A stretch of 64,000 nucleotides of DNA, taken from Cupriavidus consociatus (GTDB lineage: Bacteria > Pseudomonadota > Gammaproteobacteria > Burkholderiales > Burkholderiaceae). Every line of letters begins with the position of its first letter. Within the stretch, counting starts at the first letter, position 1. The stretch covers positions 20,307 through 84,306 of the forward strand of contig NZ_JAGIQA010000035.1 of the NCBI RefSeq assembly GCF_017814975.1, written 5' to 3'. The notes under the pieces were generated by a model, which had not been told where the DNA came from, did not search any database, and was given only the letters and a program-made list of their open reading frames with translations. Made by a program: the position numbers and the translations under genes. Shown here in pieces: positions 27,336 to 36,534 of this stretch.

Positions 27336-28977
27336 GGATAACTCCTTCACTAGAGAGTGAATATCGAATGACCTAAGTCAGGCGACCCGACCGACCCGAG
27401 GCGCGATAACACAGCGCGGCCCCAGTCGAGCGAGCGATTCATCGGCGCGCGGCCCCGACTGCGGCTGCACGCTAATGAATTCGGTTGCAGGCGCACCACC
27501 CGTGGCGGTGACTTCGCGGCAATCGCGGACCCGCAAGCGGGACCGGGGCACTTGCCGCGCCCTGGAATATTCGATCGGCCCGCCCCGCCAGTTGGGTCGG
27601 CGCGCGGCCTGAAAAGAGGAGATATCGGACAGCAGGCCTGCGGTGCGGGCATGGCCTCGCGCACGGCAAGCGGCATTCATTCGGTGGTAGCTGGTCCAAC
27701 CCGTCAATGGACCAAGGGAGACTGCACGCGTTTTAAGAAGCCGGCTCGGCCAGGTCTGCGTCAAAGTTCTCGTGCTCCTCGGCTACAACCTTCATCACTG
27801 CATCGAAGCGCGCATCACGCTCGTCGTTCCAATCTTGCTTCCTGCTTCTCTGCAATGAAGTGAGACTCTTGTCAAGGCGAATCATAATTCGTTTGCACGA
27901 TGATGTTAAGAAAAAAGTGCAAAAAAACTTGCCTGCATGCGTTGCTCAAACTAGTTCTCTCGGGCGTCGTCACGAGGACGTTGCCGATGGCATCGCGATA
28001 CCTCGCTCGCACGCTGATGCGAACGCGCGCTTCACGCGTTCGCACACGCGTCGCGGCCCTCCATCCCGACGCGCGCGCACGCAGCTTTTACACACCCGCA
28101 CGGCACCCGATTACAACCCGCGCAACGCGCATCGCAGGAATGCTCGAGCCCTGCTGCGCACCTCATCGCGCTTTCCGAAAAGCCGCATGGACAAAGGCTT
28201 TGCGGGCGACGCACAGATCCGCGCACGACCCGCGCGGTAGTGCTCGAGCACGCAAGCGCGCACGCCGGGAACGGGTAGCGCGCTTCGTCGTCTGCATGCG
28301 TTACACAGTCGTCGGCGCGCACGCGCCAAGCGCATCCGGCTGACTGCAACGACTCGCGCCACGCAACTCGCGCGAGCGAGCCGGACCAGCCGACGAAGAG
28401 TGATGCGCGAACGCAACGGTTTGCATCGAAGCAACAGCGCGAGGACATCGAAGCGTTGCGATTGAGCAAAGCGGCGACGCGCGCGAAGCATCGCGGCAAC
28501 ACTTCGAACGCTTGCCGGAAACAGCTGCGCCGACAGCATCGCGATCGCTGCCCTCATCCATTCGGATGACTCGGATCACGCAGCATGGTTCGCTGCGCGC
28601 ATCGCGCGATGCCGACTGCCCCGGCACGCTTCGCACTGCTTGCCACAGGCTTGCCGATGTCGCCGCGAGAGCCCGGCAGTGCGCCGCGCGACCGCTTAGA
28701 GGAATGCTTCGGCACCGCGCTCAGCGGCCCGTTTTGCTGCAACACAAAAACCCGCAAACCACGGCTGCATGCGGCTTTGCGGCGAGCATGCAAGCGGTGC
28801 GCGGAGGCTGCCGCGGGGATGGGCGAGCGTGCCGTGCGATTGCAGCGCGGCGCCTGCGAAAGTAGATTGGCGTGCGCGCCCGCCGCCCGGGCTCCGCTGA
28901 TTCGATGCGAGCAGCGGTCACCGCGCGGCGCATCGCACCGGCACCTGCCGGTGGCAACGAACCTCAAAGGAGACATC
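27336..28977. other. 1.6-kb stretch without a convincing gene
   Basis: Open frames occur on both strands (about 27900-28343 plus, 28111-28557 minus), but each is Arg/Ala/Cys-rich, shows no domain or ribosome site and looks like chance reading of GC-rich DNA. The part 27860-27960 is relatively AT-rich. The part 28000-28900 is dense in CGCG, GCATGC and TCGCG words with inverted repeats, for example the perfect GCGAACGCG / CGCGTTCGC pair at 28019-28043. It may be the long regulatory region of the H1-like gene, a structured RNA, or decayed DNA. Confidence 0.5.
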
Positions 28978-29463
28978 ATGCGCAACCCATCCCACCTTGC
29001 CGGCGTCCGTCCGCTGGTGCGTCCGGCATTGCGTGCCGCGGTGCTCGCCGCCGCCCTGCTCGGCAGCGCCGCCGCGATGGCGCAGGCCTCGCCCAGCGGC
29101 ATGTGGAAGACCATCGACGACAGCACCGGCAAGCCGCGCGGGCTGGTAGAGATCAGCGAGAAGAACGGCGTCTACAGCGGACGCCTGGTGAAGACCTTCG
29201 TCGAAGGCGACGGCAAGTCCAGGCTCTGCGACAAGTGCACCGACGCGCGCAAGGACCAGCCCCTGATCGGCATGACCATCCTGACCGGCCTGCGCAAGAG
29301 CGGCGACAACGAGTGGAGCGGCGGCGAGATCCTCGACCCGGAGAACGGCAAGGTCTACAAGAGCAAGATGTCGCTCGCCGAGGACGGCAACAAGCTCAAC
29401 GTGCGCGGCTTCATCGGCATCAGCCTGATCGGCCGCACCCAGACCTGGGAACGCGAGCACTGA
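28978..29463 (+). CDS. Secreted DUF2147 family protein
   Basis: A 161-residue exported protein. The first 35 residues form a signal peptide with cleavage near AMAQA. The mature part is the DUF2147 beta-rich domain, with the usual opening SGMWKTIDDSTGKPRG and an RLCDKCTDARKDQPLIG stretch holding two cysteines likely to form a disulfide. The family function is unknown, although it is often linked to envelope or organic-acid stress genes. AAAGGAG lies six bases before the ATG. A bidirectional terminator separates it from the siderophore receptor. Confidence 0.85.
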   Translation: MRNPSHLAGVRPLVRPALRAAVLAAALLGSAAAMAQASPSGMWKTIDDSTGKPRGLVEISEKNGVYSGRLVKTFVEGDGKSRLCDKCTDARKDQPLIGMTILTGLRKSGDNEWSGGEILDPENGKVYKSKMSLAEDGNKLNVRGFIGISLIGRTQTWEREH

Positions 29464-29532
29464 GCGTGCGACGGCTCGTGTGACTCAGGGTTTCTCCGCA
29501 GCCGCCGACAACACGCGGCGGCGCGGCTCACG

Positions 29533-29568
29533 AAAAAAACCGGGCGGTTCTCACCGCCCGGTTTTTTT
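29533..29568. terminator. Bidirectional terminator
   Basis: Seven A residues, an eight-base GC stem (CCGGGCGG / CCGCCCGG), a six-base loop and seven T residues form a symmetric terminator between the convergent DUF2147 and siderophore receptor genes. Confidence 0.95.
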
Positions 29569-29585
29569 GTCCTCGATGCTGCGCT

Positions 29586-31691
29586 TTACATCCGGTACCG
29601 CAGCGTCGCCATCACGCTGCGCGGGGCGCCGGGCATGTTCAGGTTGGGGCTGGTGCCGTGCGCCGAGACGATGTAGCCCTTGTCGAACAGGTTGTACACG
29701 TTCAGCTGCGCCTCGAAGGCGCCGCGGCGGTACCAGGCCATGGCGTCGGCGGTGACGTAGCCGGGCAGCGTCACGGTATTGAGCGGATCGGCATAGCGCG
29801 CGCCCACCAGGTTGAGGCCGGCGCCCACGCCGAAGCCGTGGCCCAGGTCCTTGGTCACCCACGCGTTGCCGGAGTGGCGCGGCGTGATGGTGGCGCGCTT
29901 GCCCTGCAGCGCGGCGGTGGACTTGGTGATGGTGGCATCCAGGTACGCGTAGCCCGCCAGCACGCGCCAGCCGCTGCCCAGCTCGGCCGCGCCGGAGAGT
30001 TCGATGCCGTCCGTGCGTTGCTCGCCGATCGGCAGCAGTGCCGTGTTGGTGGCGTTGGCAACCTTGATGTTGCTGCGCTCCAGCCGGAACACCGAAATCG
30101 TGGTGCTGGCTTTGCCGTTCAGCCAGTCGTACTTGGCGCCGACTTCGGTGTTGTTGGTGGTCTCCGGCGCCAGGTCGGCGTTGTTGGCCGCCAGCGCAAA
30201 GGCCTCGCCCGACGGCTGGAACGACTTGCTCCACGACACGTAGTACGACTGCGCCTTCGACGGCTGCCACACCAGGCCGGCGCGCGGGCTCCAGGCGGTG
30301 TCGGTGCGCGACAGGTCGCGCTGGCCGGCGATCCGGTTCTTGGTCTCCTGCTGGAAGTTGTCGTAGCGCACCCCGACCAGCGCCTTCCACTGCTCGCTGA
30401 ACTTGATCATGTCCTGGGTGTAGAACGCCAGGGTGTCGAACACGCCCAGGTTCGAGGTGGTCGGGTTGCCCGGCGCCTGACGCGGCAACACCGGCAGTAC
30501 CGGGTTGAACAGGTCGAACGTGCCCGGCACCGGCTTGGTATTGTTGACCTGGTCCTTGTTCTGTTGCCCGATCTCCATGCCGTACAGGATCTCGTGTTCC
30601 ATGCCCAGGAAGGTCGCCTTCTGGGTCAGGTCAGTCTGGTTGAACCAGCCATGTTCCTCGCGGCGGACATTGCCGTGATTCATGGTCAGCGTGCGCGCCG
30701 CTTCGTTGACCGCAGCGGTCAGCGTGTTGTTGCGGTCCAGCGAGTAGTGGTAGTAGCGCGTGGCGTTGCGGATCGACCAGTTCTGGTTAAAGCGGTGGTT
30801 GATCGTGGCGGTGCCGGAGAACACGCGCGACTGCGAGTAGTCGGCATCGCGCGCATTGGCCGCGCCGTAGTAGCGCGAGGCCGGCACGTCGACCGGGCGG
30901 CCCTGGTAGGCCGGGATGCCGAAGTCGGTGACGCGGCGGTCTTCCAGGTAGTCGGCCTGGAACAGCACGGTGGTCTCGGGCGCCACGCGCAGCTCCAGCG
31001 AGGGCGCGATCGCCTTGCGGTCCAGGAACTGCTGCGAGCGATAGCTGTTGGCCTTCTCCACGGCGCCGGTGATGCGGAACGCGGCAGCGCCGTCGGCGAA
31101 CACGCGGCCGACGTCGGCCTCGGCGCGGCGGTCGGCCCACATGCCGTAGCTCAGCGCGAAATCGGTGACGTCGATGCCGGGCTTCTTGGTGACGCGGTTG
31201 ATCAGGCCGCCGGCCGAGCCGCGCCCGTACAGCACCGCCGCCGGGCCCTTGACCACTTCGACGCGGTCCACGTTGGACAGGTCGCGGAAGTACAGCGCGT
31301 CGTCGCGGATACCATCGACGAACTGGTCGGCGATCGCGGTGAAGCCGCGGATCGAGACCTGGTCGCGCTGGCCGTCGCCATGCGAGAACGACACGCCGGG
31401 CACGTTCTTCAGCGCGTCCTGCATCGACGTGGCGTGCTGGTCGCGCATCACCTCGGCGGTGACCACGTTGACGGTCTGCGGAACGTCGCGCAGCGGCGCT
31501 TCGGTCTTGGTCGCGCTGACCGCGTTGGGCGGGTTATAGCCGGCGCCCAGTTCCCGACTGACATCGGCCTTGACGGTGACCTCAGGCAACTGCGCCGCTG
31601 CCGCCGGGGTCGCCTGCGACCAGGCTGCCATCGGTTGAAAAATGAAGGTCCCCGCCACCGCGGCGCAGATCGGGTGAAGTTTTATTCTCAT
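29586..31691 (-). CDS. TonB-dependent siderophore receptor
   Basis: A 701-residue outer-membrane receptor that imports ferric siderophores using TonB energy. After a signal peptide ending near WSQA come a TonB-box-like LPEVTVKA, a plug domain (VPQTVNVVTAEVMRDQ; VSIRGF; VEVVKGPAAVLYGRG) and a 22-strand barrel. The plug pattern places it with FhuA/Fiu-type catecholate or hydroxamate receptors; the ligand is not determinable. It ends in Met rather than the usual aromatic residue. A Fur-like site lies upstream. No siderophore synthesis genes are near, so it may scavenge foreign siderophores. Confidence 0.9.
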   Translation of the reverse strand: MRIKLHPICAAVAGTFIFQPMAAWSQATPAAAAQLPEVTVKADVSRELGAGYNPPNAVSATKTEAPLRDVPQTVNVVTAEVMRDQHATSMQDALKNVPGVSFSHGDGQRDQVSIRGFTAIADQFVDGIRDDALYFRDLSNVDRVEVVKGPAAVLYGRGSAGGLINRVTKKPGIDVTDFALSYGMWADRRAEADVGRVFADGAAAFRITGAVEKANSYRSQQFLDRKAIAPSLELRVAPETTVLFQADYLEDRRVTDFGIPAYQGRPVDVPASRYYGAANARDADYSQSRVFSGTATINHRFNQNWSIRNATRYYHYSLDRNNTLTAAVNEAARTLTMNHGNVRREEHGWFNQTDLTQKATFLGMEHEILYGMEIGQQNKDQVNNTKPVPGTFDLFNPVLPVLPRQAPGNPTTSNLGVFDTLAFYTQDMIKFSEQWKALVGVRYDNFQQETKNRIAGQRDLSRTDTAWSPRAGLVWQPSKAQSYYVSWSKSFQPSGEAFALAANNADLAPETTNNTEVGAKYDWLNGKASTTISVFRLERSNIKVANATNTALLPIGEQRTDGIELSGAAELGSGWRVLAGYAYLDATITKSTAALQGKRATITPRHSGNAWVTKDLGHGFGVGAGLNLVGARYADPLNTVTLPGYVTADAMAWYRRGAFEAQLNVYNLFDKGYIVSAHGTSPNLNMPGAPRSVMATLRYRM

Positions 31692-31767
31692 TCCCTGTAA
31701 TCGACTGTAATTTTTTTAAGAAAGCGACGCATTATCAATTACGAGAATGAAGGGGTCAACGAGACTG

Positions 31768-31786
31768 CGAATTATTCCCATTCAAT
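31768..31786. promoter_or_regulatory. Fur-box-like site upstream of the siderophore receptor
   Basis: On the minus strand the 19 bases beginning TTGAATGGGAATAATTCGC resemble the common Fur pattern AATGAGAATNATTCTCATT in the left half and centre. A second partial match (ATTATCAATTAC, 31731-31742) lies between it and the start codon. Iron regulation is therefore likely but unproven. Confidence 0.45.
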
Positions 31787-31856
31787 GCCGCGCAGCGTTG
31801 TTTTCAGATCGGCGTTGATCGTGAGCAGTACGCTGGCGTTTGACTTGTGGGCCGAC

Positions 31857-32738
31857 TCAGGCCAACTGCTCGGCCAGGACGTTGCGGGCCTCGGCAATGA
31901 ATGGCGATTCTCTGCGGCGGGCGGGTAGCAGGAAGAACTCCGCTTCGGGCAGGCGTGGCAACCCAAGCCGCGCGACCGTGCCGCCGTCCAGCGGCGCGAC
32001 ACCTGGCCCGATCGCCGATGCGTTCAGGCAGGACAGCCCCAGCCCAGCCGCGAGCGCGAGATGCAGGCCCGCCACGCCCGAGGCCGAGTGCGCAACTTCG
32101 AACAGCAAGCGCTTGCGCAACAGCAGCTGCACCACGAACTGGTGCAGCGAACACGTGTCGGGCAGCAGCACCAGCGGCAGCATGGCGGGCAGCGCGTCGG
32201 CCTCGCCGGACGCCGCCACCCAGGCCAGCGGTTCGCGCCGCAGCACGGTGCCCCGCGTGCTCTTGCCCGTTGTGTCGCGGCCGCGCGGCAGGCGCATGCT
32301 CAGCCCGATATCGAAGGCATCCATCTCGGCGGCGGCATCGATTGCGGCACTCTTCATCACCGTCACATGCAGCCTTAGGTAGGGATAGCGTTCGCGCAGG
32401 CGCCGCAGCATGCCGGCGATTTCGCCGGGTCGGAAGTAGTCGGTGACGGCAAGCCGCAGGTCGCCCTCCAGCGCGTGCCCGCGCAGTTCCTGCAGCGCCA
32501 GTTCGTTCAGCGCGAGGATGCGCCGCGCGTGCTCCAGCAGCCGCGCACCGGCCGGCGTAGGCACGGCGCCGTGCCGCCCGCGCGACAGCAGCGGCACGCC
32601 GGCGCGCTCTTCCAGCTTGCGCAACTGCTCGCTGACCGACGACTGCGACAGGAATAGCCGGGGCGCGGCGGCGGACAGGCTGCCGCAGTCGGCAACGGTG
32701 ACGAAGGTGCGCAACTGGTCTGTGTCGAATCCACGCAT
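31857..32738 (-). CDS. LysR-family transcriptional regulator
   Basis: A 293-residue LysR regulator. The N-terminal winged helix-turn-helix covers residues 5-64 (LRTFVTVADCGSLSAAAPRL), and the remainder is a periplasmic-binding-protein-like sensor domain. The start ATG at 32736-32738 lies 140 bases from the divergent tautomerase gene, so it probably controls that gene and itself. The effector is unknown. Confidence 0.87.
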   Translation of the reverse strand: MRGFDTDQLRTFVTVADCGSLSAAAPRLFLSQSSVSEQLRKLEERAGVPLLSRGRHGAVPTPAGARLLEHARRILALNELALQELRGHALEGDLRLAVTDYFRPGEIAGMLRRLRERYPYLRLHVTVMKSAAIDAAAEMDAFDIGLSMRLPRGRDTTGKSTRGTVLRREPLAWVAASGEADALPAMLPLVLLPDTCSLHQFVVQLLLRKRLLFEVAHSASGVAGLHLALAAGLGLSCLNASAIGPGVAPLDGGTVARLGLPRLPEAEFFLLPARRRESPFIAEARNVLAEQLA

Positions 32739-32878
32739 GATGAGCGCTCCGGCAAGGTGGTAAGCGAGGCCGCATTTCCTTCGGATAATCCGATGGAATA
32801 CATTGGATATTCCCGCTTTTCCGATATTACACCGGCTTCTAACATGGCATCACCCACCCACGAAACAAGGAGCCAGCC

Positions 32879-33271
32879 ATGCCCCACATCGTCCTGCACC
32901 TGTCCGGCCAGCCCGATGCCACCCTTACCCGGCGCAGCGCCGCTGCCATCGCCGACCTGACCGCAAGCGTGCTCGGCAAGAAGCGCGACGTGATTGCCAT
33001 CACCGTCCACTACGTGCCGCGCGACAGCTGGATCATCGGCGGCGTGCCGCTGTCCGAGCAGGATCGCAACGCCTTCCACCTCGATATCAGCGTCACCGAC
33101 GAGACCAATACCAAGGCTGAAAAGGCGCAATTCATCCAGGCCGTGTTCGAGACCATGGCAGGGCTGCTCGGCAACCTGCATCCCGTCTCTTATGTGCATG
33201 TGATCGATGCCCGCGCAGCAGCGTACGGCTATGGCGGCCGCACGCAGGAGTACCGCCACCAGCACGGCTGA
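32879..33271 (+). CDS. 4-oxalocrotonate tautomerase-like protein
   Basis: A 130-residue tautomerase-superfamily protein. Processing of Met1 exposes the conserved catalytic Pro2 (MPHIVLHLSG). It is about twice the length of classical 62-residue 4-oxalocrotonate tautomerase, matching fused or long members. AAGGAG precedes the ATG. Divergence from the LysR gene suggests an inducible role in catabolism of an aromatic or unsaturated acid. Substrate unknown. Confidence 0.8.
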   Translation: MPHIVLHLSGQPDATLTRRSAAAIADLTASVLGKKRDVIAITVHYVPRDSWIIGGVPLSEQDRNAFHLDISVTDETNTKAEKAQFIQAVFETMAGLLGNLHPVSYVHVIDARAAAYGYGGRTQEYRHQHG

Positions 33272-33368
33272 GGCCCGCATCGTTTCTTGGCCGGCAGGCG
33301 GTGTGCTTGGGGCCGGACTGTATTTTTTTGTGACCGGACTGGTCTGAAGCAATCGCGCGGCCCGCGGC

Positions 33369-33398
33369 TTGTACATTTGGTGCGTTGTTAACTAGTGT
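33369..33398 (+). promoter_or_regulatory. Putative aldo/keto reductase promoter
   Basis: TTGTAC (33369-33374) and TAGTGT (33393-33398) are 18 bases apart on the plus strand. Transcription would begin inside or just before the hairpin at 33399-33425. Confidence 0.4.
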
Positions 33399-33425
33399 GA
33401 GTTGGGTGCCGCCGGCACCCAACTC
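33399..33425 (+). promoter_or_regulatory. Perfect hairpin in the aldo/keto reductase leader
   Basis: GAGTTGGGTGCC and GGCACCCAACTC form a perfect 12-bp stem with a 3-base loop, 22 bases before the ATG and without a T run. It may stabilise the mRNA 5' end, act as an operator in DNA, or be the remnant of a terminator. Confidence 0.5.
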
Positions 33426-33447
33426 CGGCCATCCTGGAATCCAGCGC

Positions 33448-34281
33448 ATGAAACAGATCACCCTGCCCGACGGCGAGCGCATCCCCGCGCTCGGCATGGG
33501 AACGTGGAACATGGGCGAGACGCCCGCCGCGCGCGCCGAAGAGATCGCCACGCTAAGGCTGGGCCTGGACCTGGGCCTGCGGCTGATCGATACCGCCGAG
33601 ATGTATGGCGAGGGCCAGTCCGAGGAAATGATAGGCGAGGCCCTGGCCGGACGGCGCGATGAGGCCTTCCTGGTCAGCAAGGTCTATCCGTTCAACGCCA
33701 GCCGCCGCGGCACCTTGCAGGCGTGCGAGCGCAGCCTGCGGCGGCTGCGCACCGACCGCATCGACCTCTACCTGTTGCACTGGCGCGGCGGCGTCCCGCT
33801 GGAAGAGACCGTCGCCGCCATGCAGGCGCTGCAGCGTGACGGCAAGATCCGCCACTGGGGCGTGAGCAACCTGGACCTGGCTGACCTGCAGGAGTTATGG
33901 GACGCGCCCGGCGGCGACGGCATGGCCACCAACCAGCTGCTGTACAACCTGGGCCGGCGCGGCATCGAATGGGATCTGTTGCCATGGCTGCGCCAGCGCG
34001 GCATCCCGGTGATGGCCTACTCGCCGATCGAGCAGTCGCGGCTGCTGGGCAACCCGGGGCTGAAGCGCTTCGCGCGCGACCACGGCATAACCGCGGCGCA
34101 GGCGGCGCTGGCCTGGCTGCTGGCGCAGGACGGCGTCATCGCCATTCCCAAGACGGGCCGGCGCGAGCGCCTGCAGGAGAATATCGGCGCGCTGTCGCAC
34201 CTGTTGTCCGCAGCCCAGCTGGCCGAGCTCGACCGCATCTTCCCGCCACCGGACGGGCCAGGGGTGCTGGAGATGCTGTGA
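33448..34281 (+). CDS. Aldo/keto reductase
   Basis: A 277-residue NADPH-dependent carbonyl reductase with a TIM barrel. The catalytic tetrad is visible: Asp in LIDTAEMYG near residue 48, Tyr in the same segment, Lys in VSKVYP near 75 and His in LLHWRGG near 110. The C-terminal IPKTGRRER fits NADP binding. The ATG at 33448 gives the standard N-terminus. Substrate unknown; prokaryotic AKR5-like members reduce diketo acids and methylglyoxal. Confidence 0.9.
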   Translation: MKQITLPDGERIPALGMGTWNMGETPAARAEEIATLRLGLDLGLRLIDTAEMYGEGQSEEMIGEALAGRRDEAFLVSKVYPFNASRRGTLQACERSLRRLRTDRIDLYLLHWRGGVPLEETVAAMQALQRDGKIRHWGVSNLDLADLQELWDAPGGDGMATNQLLYNLGRRGIEWDLLPWLRQRGIPVMAYSPIEQSRLLGNPGLKRFARDHGITAAQAALAWLLAQDGVIAIPKTGRRERLQENIGALSHLLSAAQLAELDRIFPPPDGPGVLEML

Positions 34282-34300
34282 GCGCGCCGGTGACGCGGCG

Positions 34301-34717
34301 TCAGTTCAGGCGCGACGCGTAGCGTTCGCGCTCGACGTAGCGCACCAGGTAGTTGCGCGCCTTGTCGCGGGTATCGGCCGTGACGCGCGCCGCCGCCTGG
34401 CGGGCGCTGTTCTTGCCGTGCGACGACGACATCTGTCCATCCAGGTAGCTGCGGAAGGCGTCGTGCATGGCGTTCAGGTCGGACTGGCAAGCAGCCAGCG
34501 CCGCATTCGCCACGTCCTTCGACTGGCCCTTCGACGACAGGTTGTCGTCGGCCTTTTCCTTGACGCAATCCATGTATTTGGCGCGCAGCGACTGCCAGCC
34601 GCTGCTGTCGGCGGTCGCGGCGGCGCTGGCGGTATCCCCGGCGGCGGGTCCGGTCGAGGGCTGCGAAGCGCACGCAGCGAGGAGCGCCAGTGGCAGGGCG
34701 GTAAGAATTTTCTTCAT
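34301..34717 (-). CDS. Hypothetical lipoprotein
   Basis: A 138-residue exported lipoprotein with a signal peptide ending in the lipobox LLAAC (Cys near 16), a Ser/Ala/Thr-rich spacer and a polar helical domain with two cysteines (MDCVKEK and LAACQSD) that probably form a disulfide. No family is recognised. It is convergent with the aldo/keto reductase gene and divergent from the YSC84-like gene. Confidence 0.7.
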   Translation of the reverse strand: MKKILTALPLALLAACASQPSTGPAAGDTASAAATADSSGWQSLRAKYMDCVKEKADDNLSSKGQSKDVANAALAACQSDLNAMHDAFRSYLDGQMSSSHGKNSARQAAARVTADTRDKARNYLVRYVERERYASRLN

Positions 34718-34843
34718 GGGATGATGCGATGCGGCAGTGCCGCATGGATGCGTGGTTGTTTCGGGGAACCCTCAAACTGCCACGAATGCGTCGGCGAGGC
34801 TACCTTCGTCACAAATGGAAACGCCTCGTCACCACGTGAATGT

Positions 34844-34871
34844 TTGTCCGAGTGCTTTTGGCGCCTATGCT
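34844..34871 (+). promoter_or_regulatory. Putative promoter of the YSC84-like gene
   Basis: TTGTCC (34844-34849) and TATGCT (34866-34871) are 16 bases apart, 33 bases before the ATG. Confidence 0.45.
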
Positions 34872-34903
34872 TCAGAGACGACAACAACACCCAAGGAGAT
34901 AAG

Positions 34904-35482
34904 ATGAAACGTCGAAACTTCCTGAGCGCCAGTGCCGGCCTGGCCCTGGGCAGCCTGGCGCTGGGTGCCTGCACCACCACAAAGCCCGACGCTCCAACTG
35001 ACAAGGCAGCACGGCGGCGCGAGCTGGATTCGGGCGTCGACGCCACGCTGTCGCGCTTGTACGGCTCGGTCAACGGCTCGCGTGAACTCGGCAACCGCGC
35101 GCGCGGTATCCTGGTGTTCCCCAAGACGTTGTCGGCGGGCTTTATCGTCGGCGGAGAGTATGGCGACGGCGCGCTGCGCTCGGGCGGCGCCACGCGCGGC
35201 TACTACCGCCTGGTCTCCGGCTCGGTCGGCTGGCAGATTGGCGCGCAATCCAAGTCGGTGATCCTGATGTTCATGACGCAGGACGCCTACGACAAGTTCG
35301 TGCGCAGCTCGGGCTGGACCGCCGGCGTCGATGCCACCGTCGCGATCGCGACCATCGGCGCAAATGGCGTGCTCGACACCAATACCGCGCAGCAGCCGAT
35401 CGTCGGTTTCGTGATGACCAATGCCGGGCTGATGGCGGGCCTGAGCCTCGAAGGCAGCAAGATCACCCGGCTCGACCTGTAA
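34904..35482 (+). CDS. YSC84/SYLF-domain lipoprotein
   Basis: A 192-residue protein with a twin-arginine-like start (MKRRNFL) and a lipobox-like LGAC at about residue 23. The rest is a SYLF (YSC84) domain, a lipid- and phosphoinositide-binding fold in eukaryotes and of unknown role in bacterial envelopes. Conserved segments are ARGILVFPKTLSAGFIVGGEYGDG near residue 65 and QPIVGFVMTNAGLMAG near the end. AAGGAG precedes the ATG, and a promoter lies just upstream. Confidence 0.85.
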   Translation: MKRRNFLSASAGLALGSLALGACTTTKPDAPTDKAARRRELDSGVDATLSRLYGSVNGSRELGNRARGILVFPKTLSAGFIVGGEYGDGALRSGGATRGYYRLVSGSVGWQIGAQSKSVILMFMTQDAYDKFVRSSGWTAGVDATVAIATIGANGVLDTNTAQQPIVGFVMTNAGLMAGLSLEGSKITRLDL

Positions 35483-35588
35483 GCGCCTGGCGCGGGCTTG
35501 CGCCGCACGGCTCGACGGCCGTGCGGCGGCGGTTTTTCGTGGCCACCTGCCGCGAGGGGATAGAATTCGTCCCTTTGGCCGAATTCTC

Positions 35589-36488
35589 ATGTGGTTCAAG
35601 AACCTGCAGGTCCATCGTTTTTCCGCTCTGTGGACGCCCGGCGCCGACGAGGTCGAAGCCAGCCTGGCGAAGCACGCCTTCTACCCCGGCACCAGCCTCG
35701 AAATGCAGACGCAGGGCTGGGCCTCGCCCCGTGACAACGGCCAACTGGTCCACGCCGTGGGCCGCCAGATGCTGCTGACGCTGCGCACCGAGAAAAAGCT
35801 GCTGCCAACCACCGTGGTGAACCAGGTCACGCGCGCACGCGCCGCGGAGATCGAGGAACAGCAAGGCTACAAGCCGGGCCGCAAGCAGATGAAGGAACTG
35901 AAGGAGCAGGTCACCGAGGAACTGCTGCCGCGCGCCTTCAGCATCCGCCGCGACACGCGCGTGTGGATCGATCCGGACAACGGCTGGCTGGCGATCGATG
36001 CCGCCTCCGCGGCCAAGGCCGATGAAGTGCGCGGCATGCTGTTCAAGGCGCTGGACCCGCTGCCGCTGGTCAACCTGCATGTCAACCAGTCGCCGGTGGC
36101 GGCGATGACCGACTGGCTGGCCGGCGACGCCGCGCCGGGCGGCTTCACCGTCGACCAGGAAATCGAGCTGCAGTCCGGCAGCGAAAGCAAGGCCACCGTG
36201 CGCTACGTGCGCCATCCGCTCGATCCCGAAGACCTGCGCCGCCATATTGCCGGCGGCAAGCGCTGCACGCGCCTGGCGATGACCTGGAACGACCGCGTCT
36301 CGTTCGTGCTGACCGACGGGCTGGTGGTGAAGAAAATCGCGCCGCTGGACGTGATCAAGGAACAGGCCGACGGCACCATGCATGACGAAGACGAGCGCTT
36401 CGATGCCGATTTCGCCATGATGGCCGGCGAGCTGTCCGGACTGCTGGGCGACCTGACCGAAGCGCTGGGCGGCGAGCGCAAGAGCTGA
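35589..36488 (+). CDS. rdgC: Recombination-associated protein RdgC
   Basis: Forms a ring-shaped dimer on double-stranded DNA and restrains RecA activity. The 299-residue protein starts MWFKNLQVHRF and contains the RdgC landmarks LEMQTQGWASPR, LLPTTVVNQ, LLPRAFSIRRDTRVWID and NDRVSFVLTDGLVVKK. Length is normal for the family. It stands alone with a GC hairpin between it and the convergent thioesterase gene. Confidence 0.95.
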   Translation: MWFKNLQVHRFSALWTPGADEVEASLAKHAFYPGTSLEMQTQGWASPRDNGQLVHAVGRQMLLTLRTEKKLLPTTVVNQVTRARAAEIEEQQGYKPGRKQMKELKEQVTEELLPRAFSIRRDTRVWIDPDNGWLAIDAASAAKADEVRGMLFKALDPLPLVNLHVNQSPVAAMTDWLAGDAAPGGFTVDQEIELQSGSESKATVRYVRHPLDPEDLRRHIAGGKRCTRLAMTWNDRVSFVLTDGLVVKKIAPLDVIKEQADGTMHDEDERFDADFAMMAGELSGLLGDLTEALGGERKS

Positions 36489-36496
36489 GTCAGCCC

Positions 36497-36526
36497 GGGG
36501 CGCGCACTGGCACGGTCGCGCGCCCC
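36497..36526. terminator. GC hairpin between rdgC and thioesterase genes
   Basis: A perfect 9-bp stem (GGGGCGCGC / GCGCGCCCC) with a 12-base loop sits between the two convergent stop codons. It has no U tract, so termination is only plausible. Confidence 0.4.
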
Positions 36527-36534
36527 CTCCCCCT

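Noticed and set aside
26655..27341. Leu/Gly/Cys-rich plus-strand frames across the H1-like gene
   Set aside because: They are antisense readings of the Lys-Ala repeats; the minus strand has start, ribosome site and terminator.
27900..28557. Arg-rich frames on both strands in the non-genic region
   Set aside because: No motif, no ribosome site, and both strands are equally open, as expected by chance in CG-rich DNA.
31772..32002. Short minus-strand frame reading from the LysR 3' end
   Set aside because: It lies mostly within the LysR gene in another frame and has no features; the Fur-like site explains the rest.
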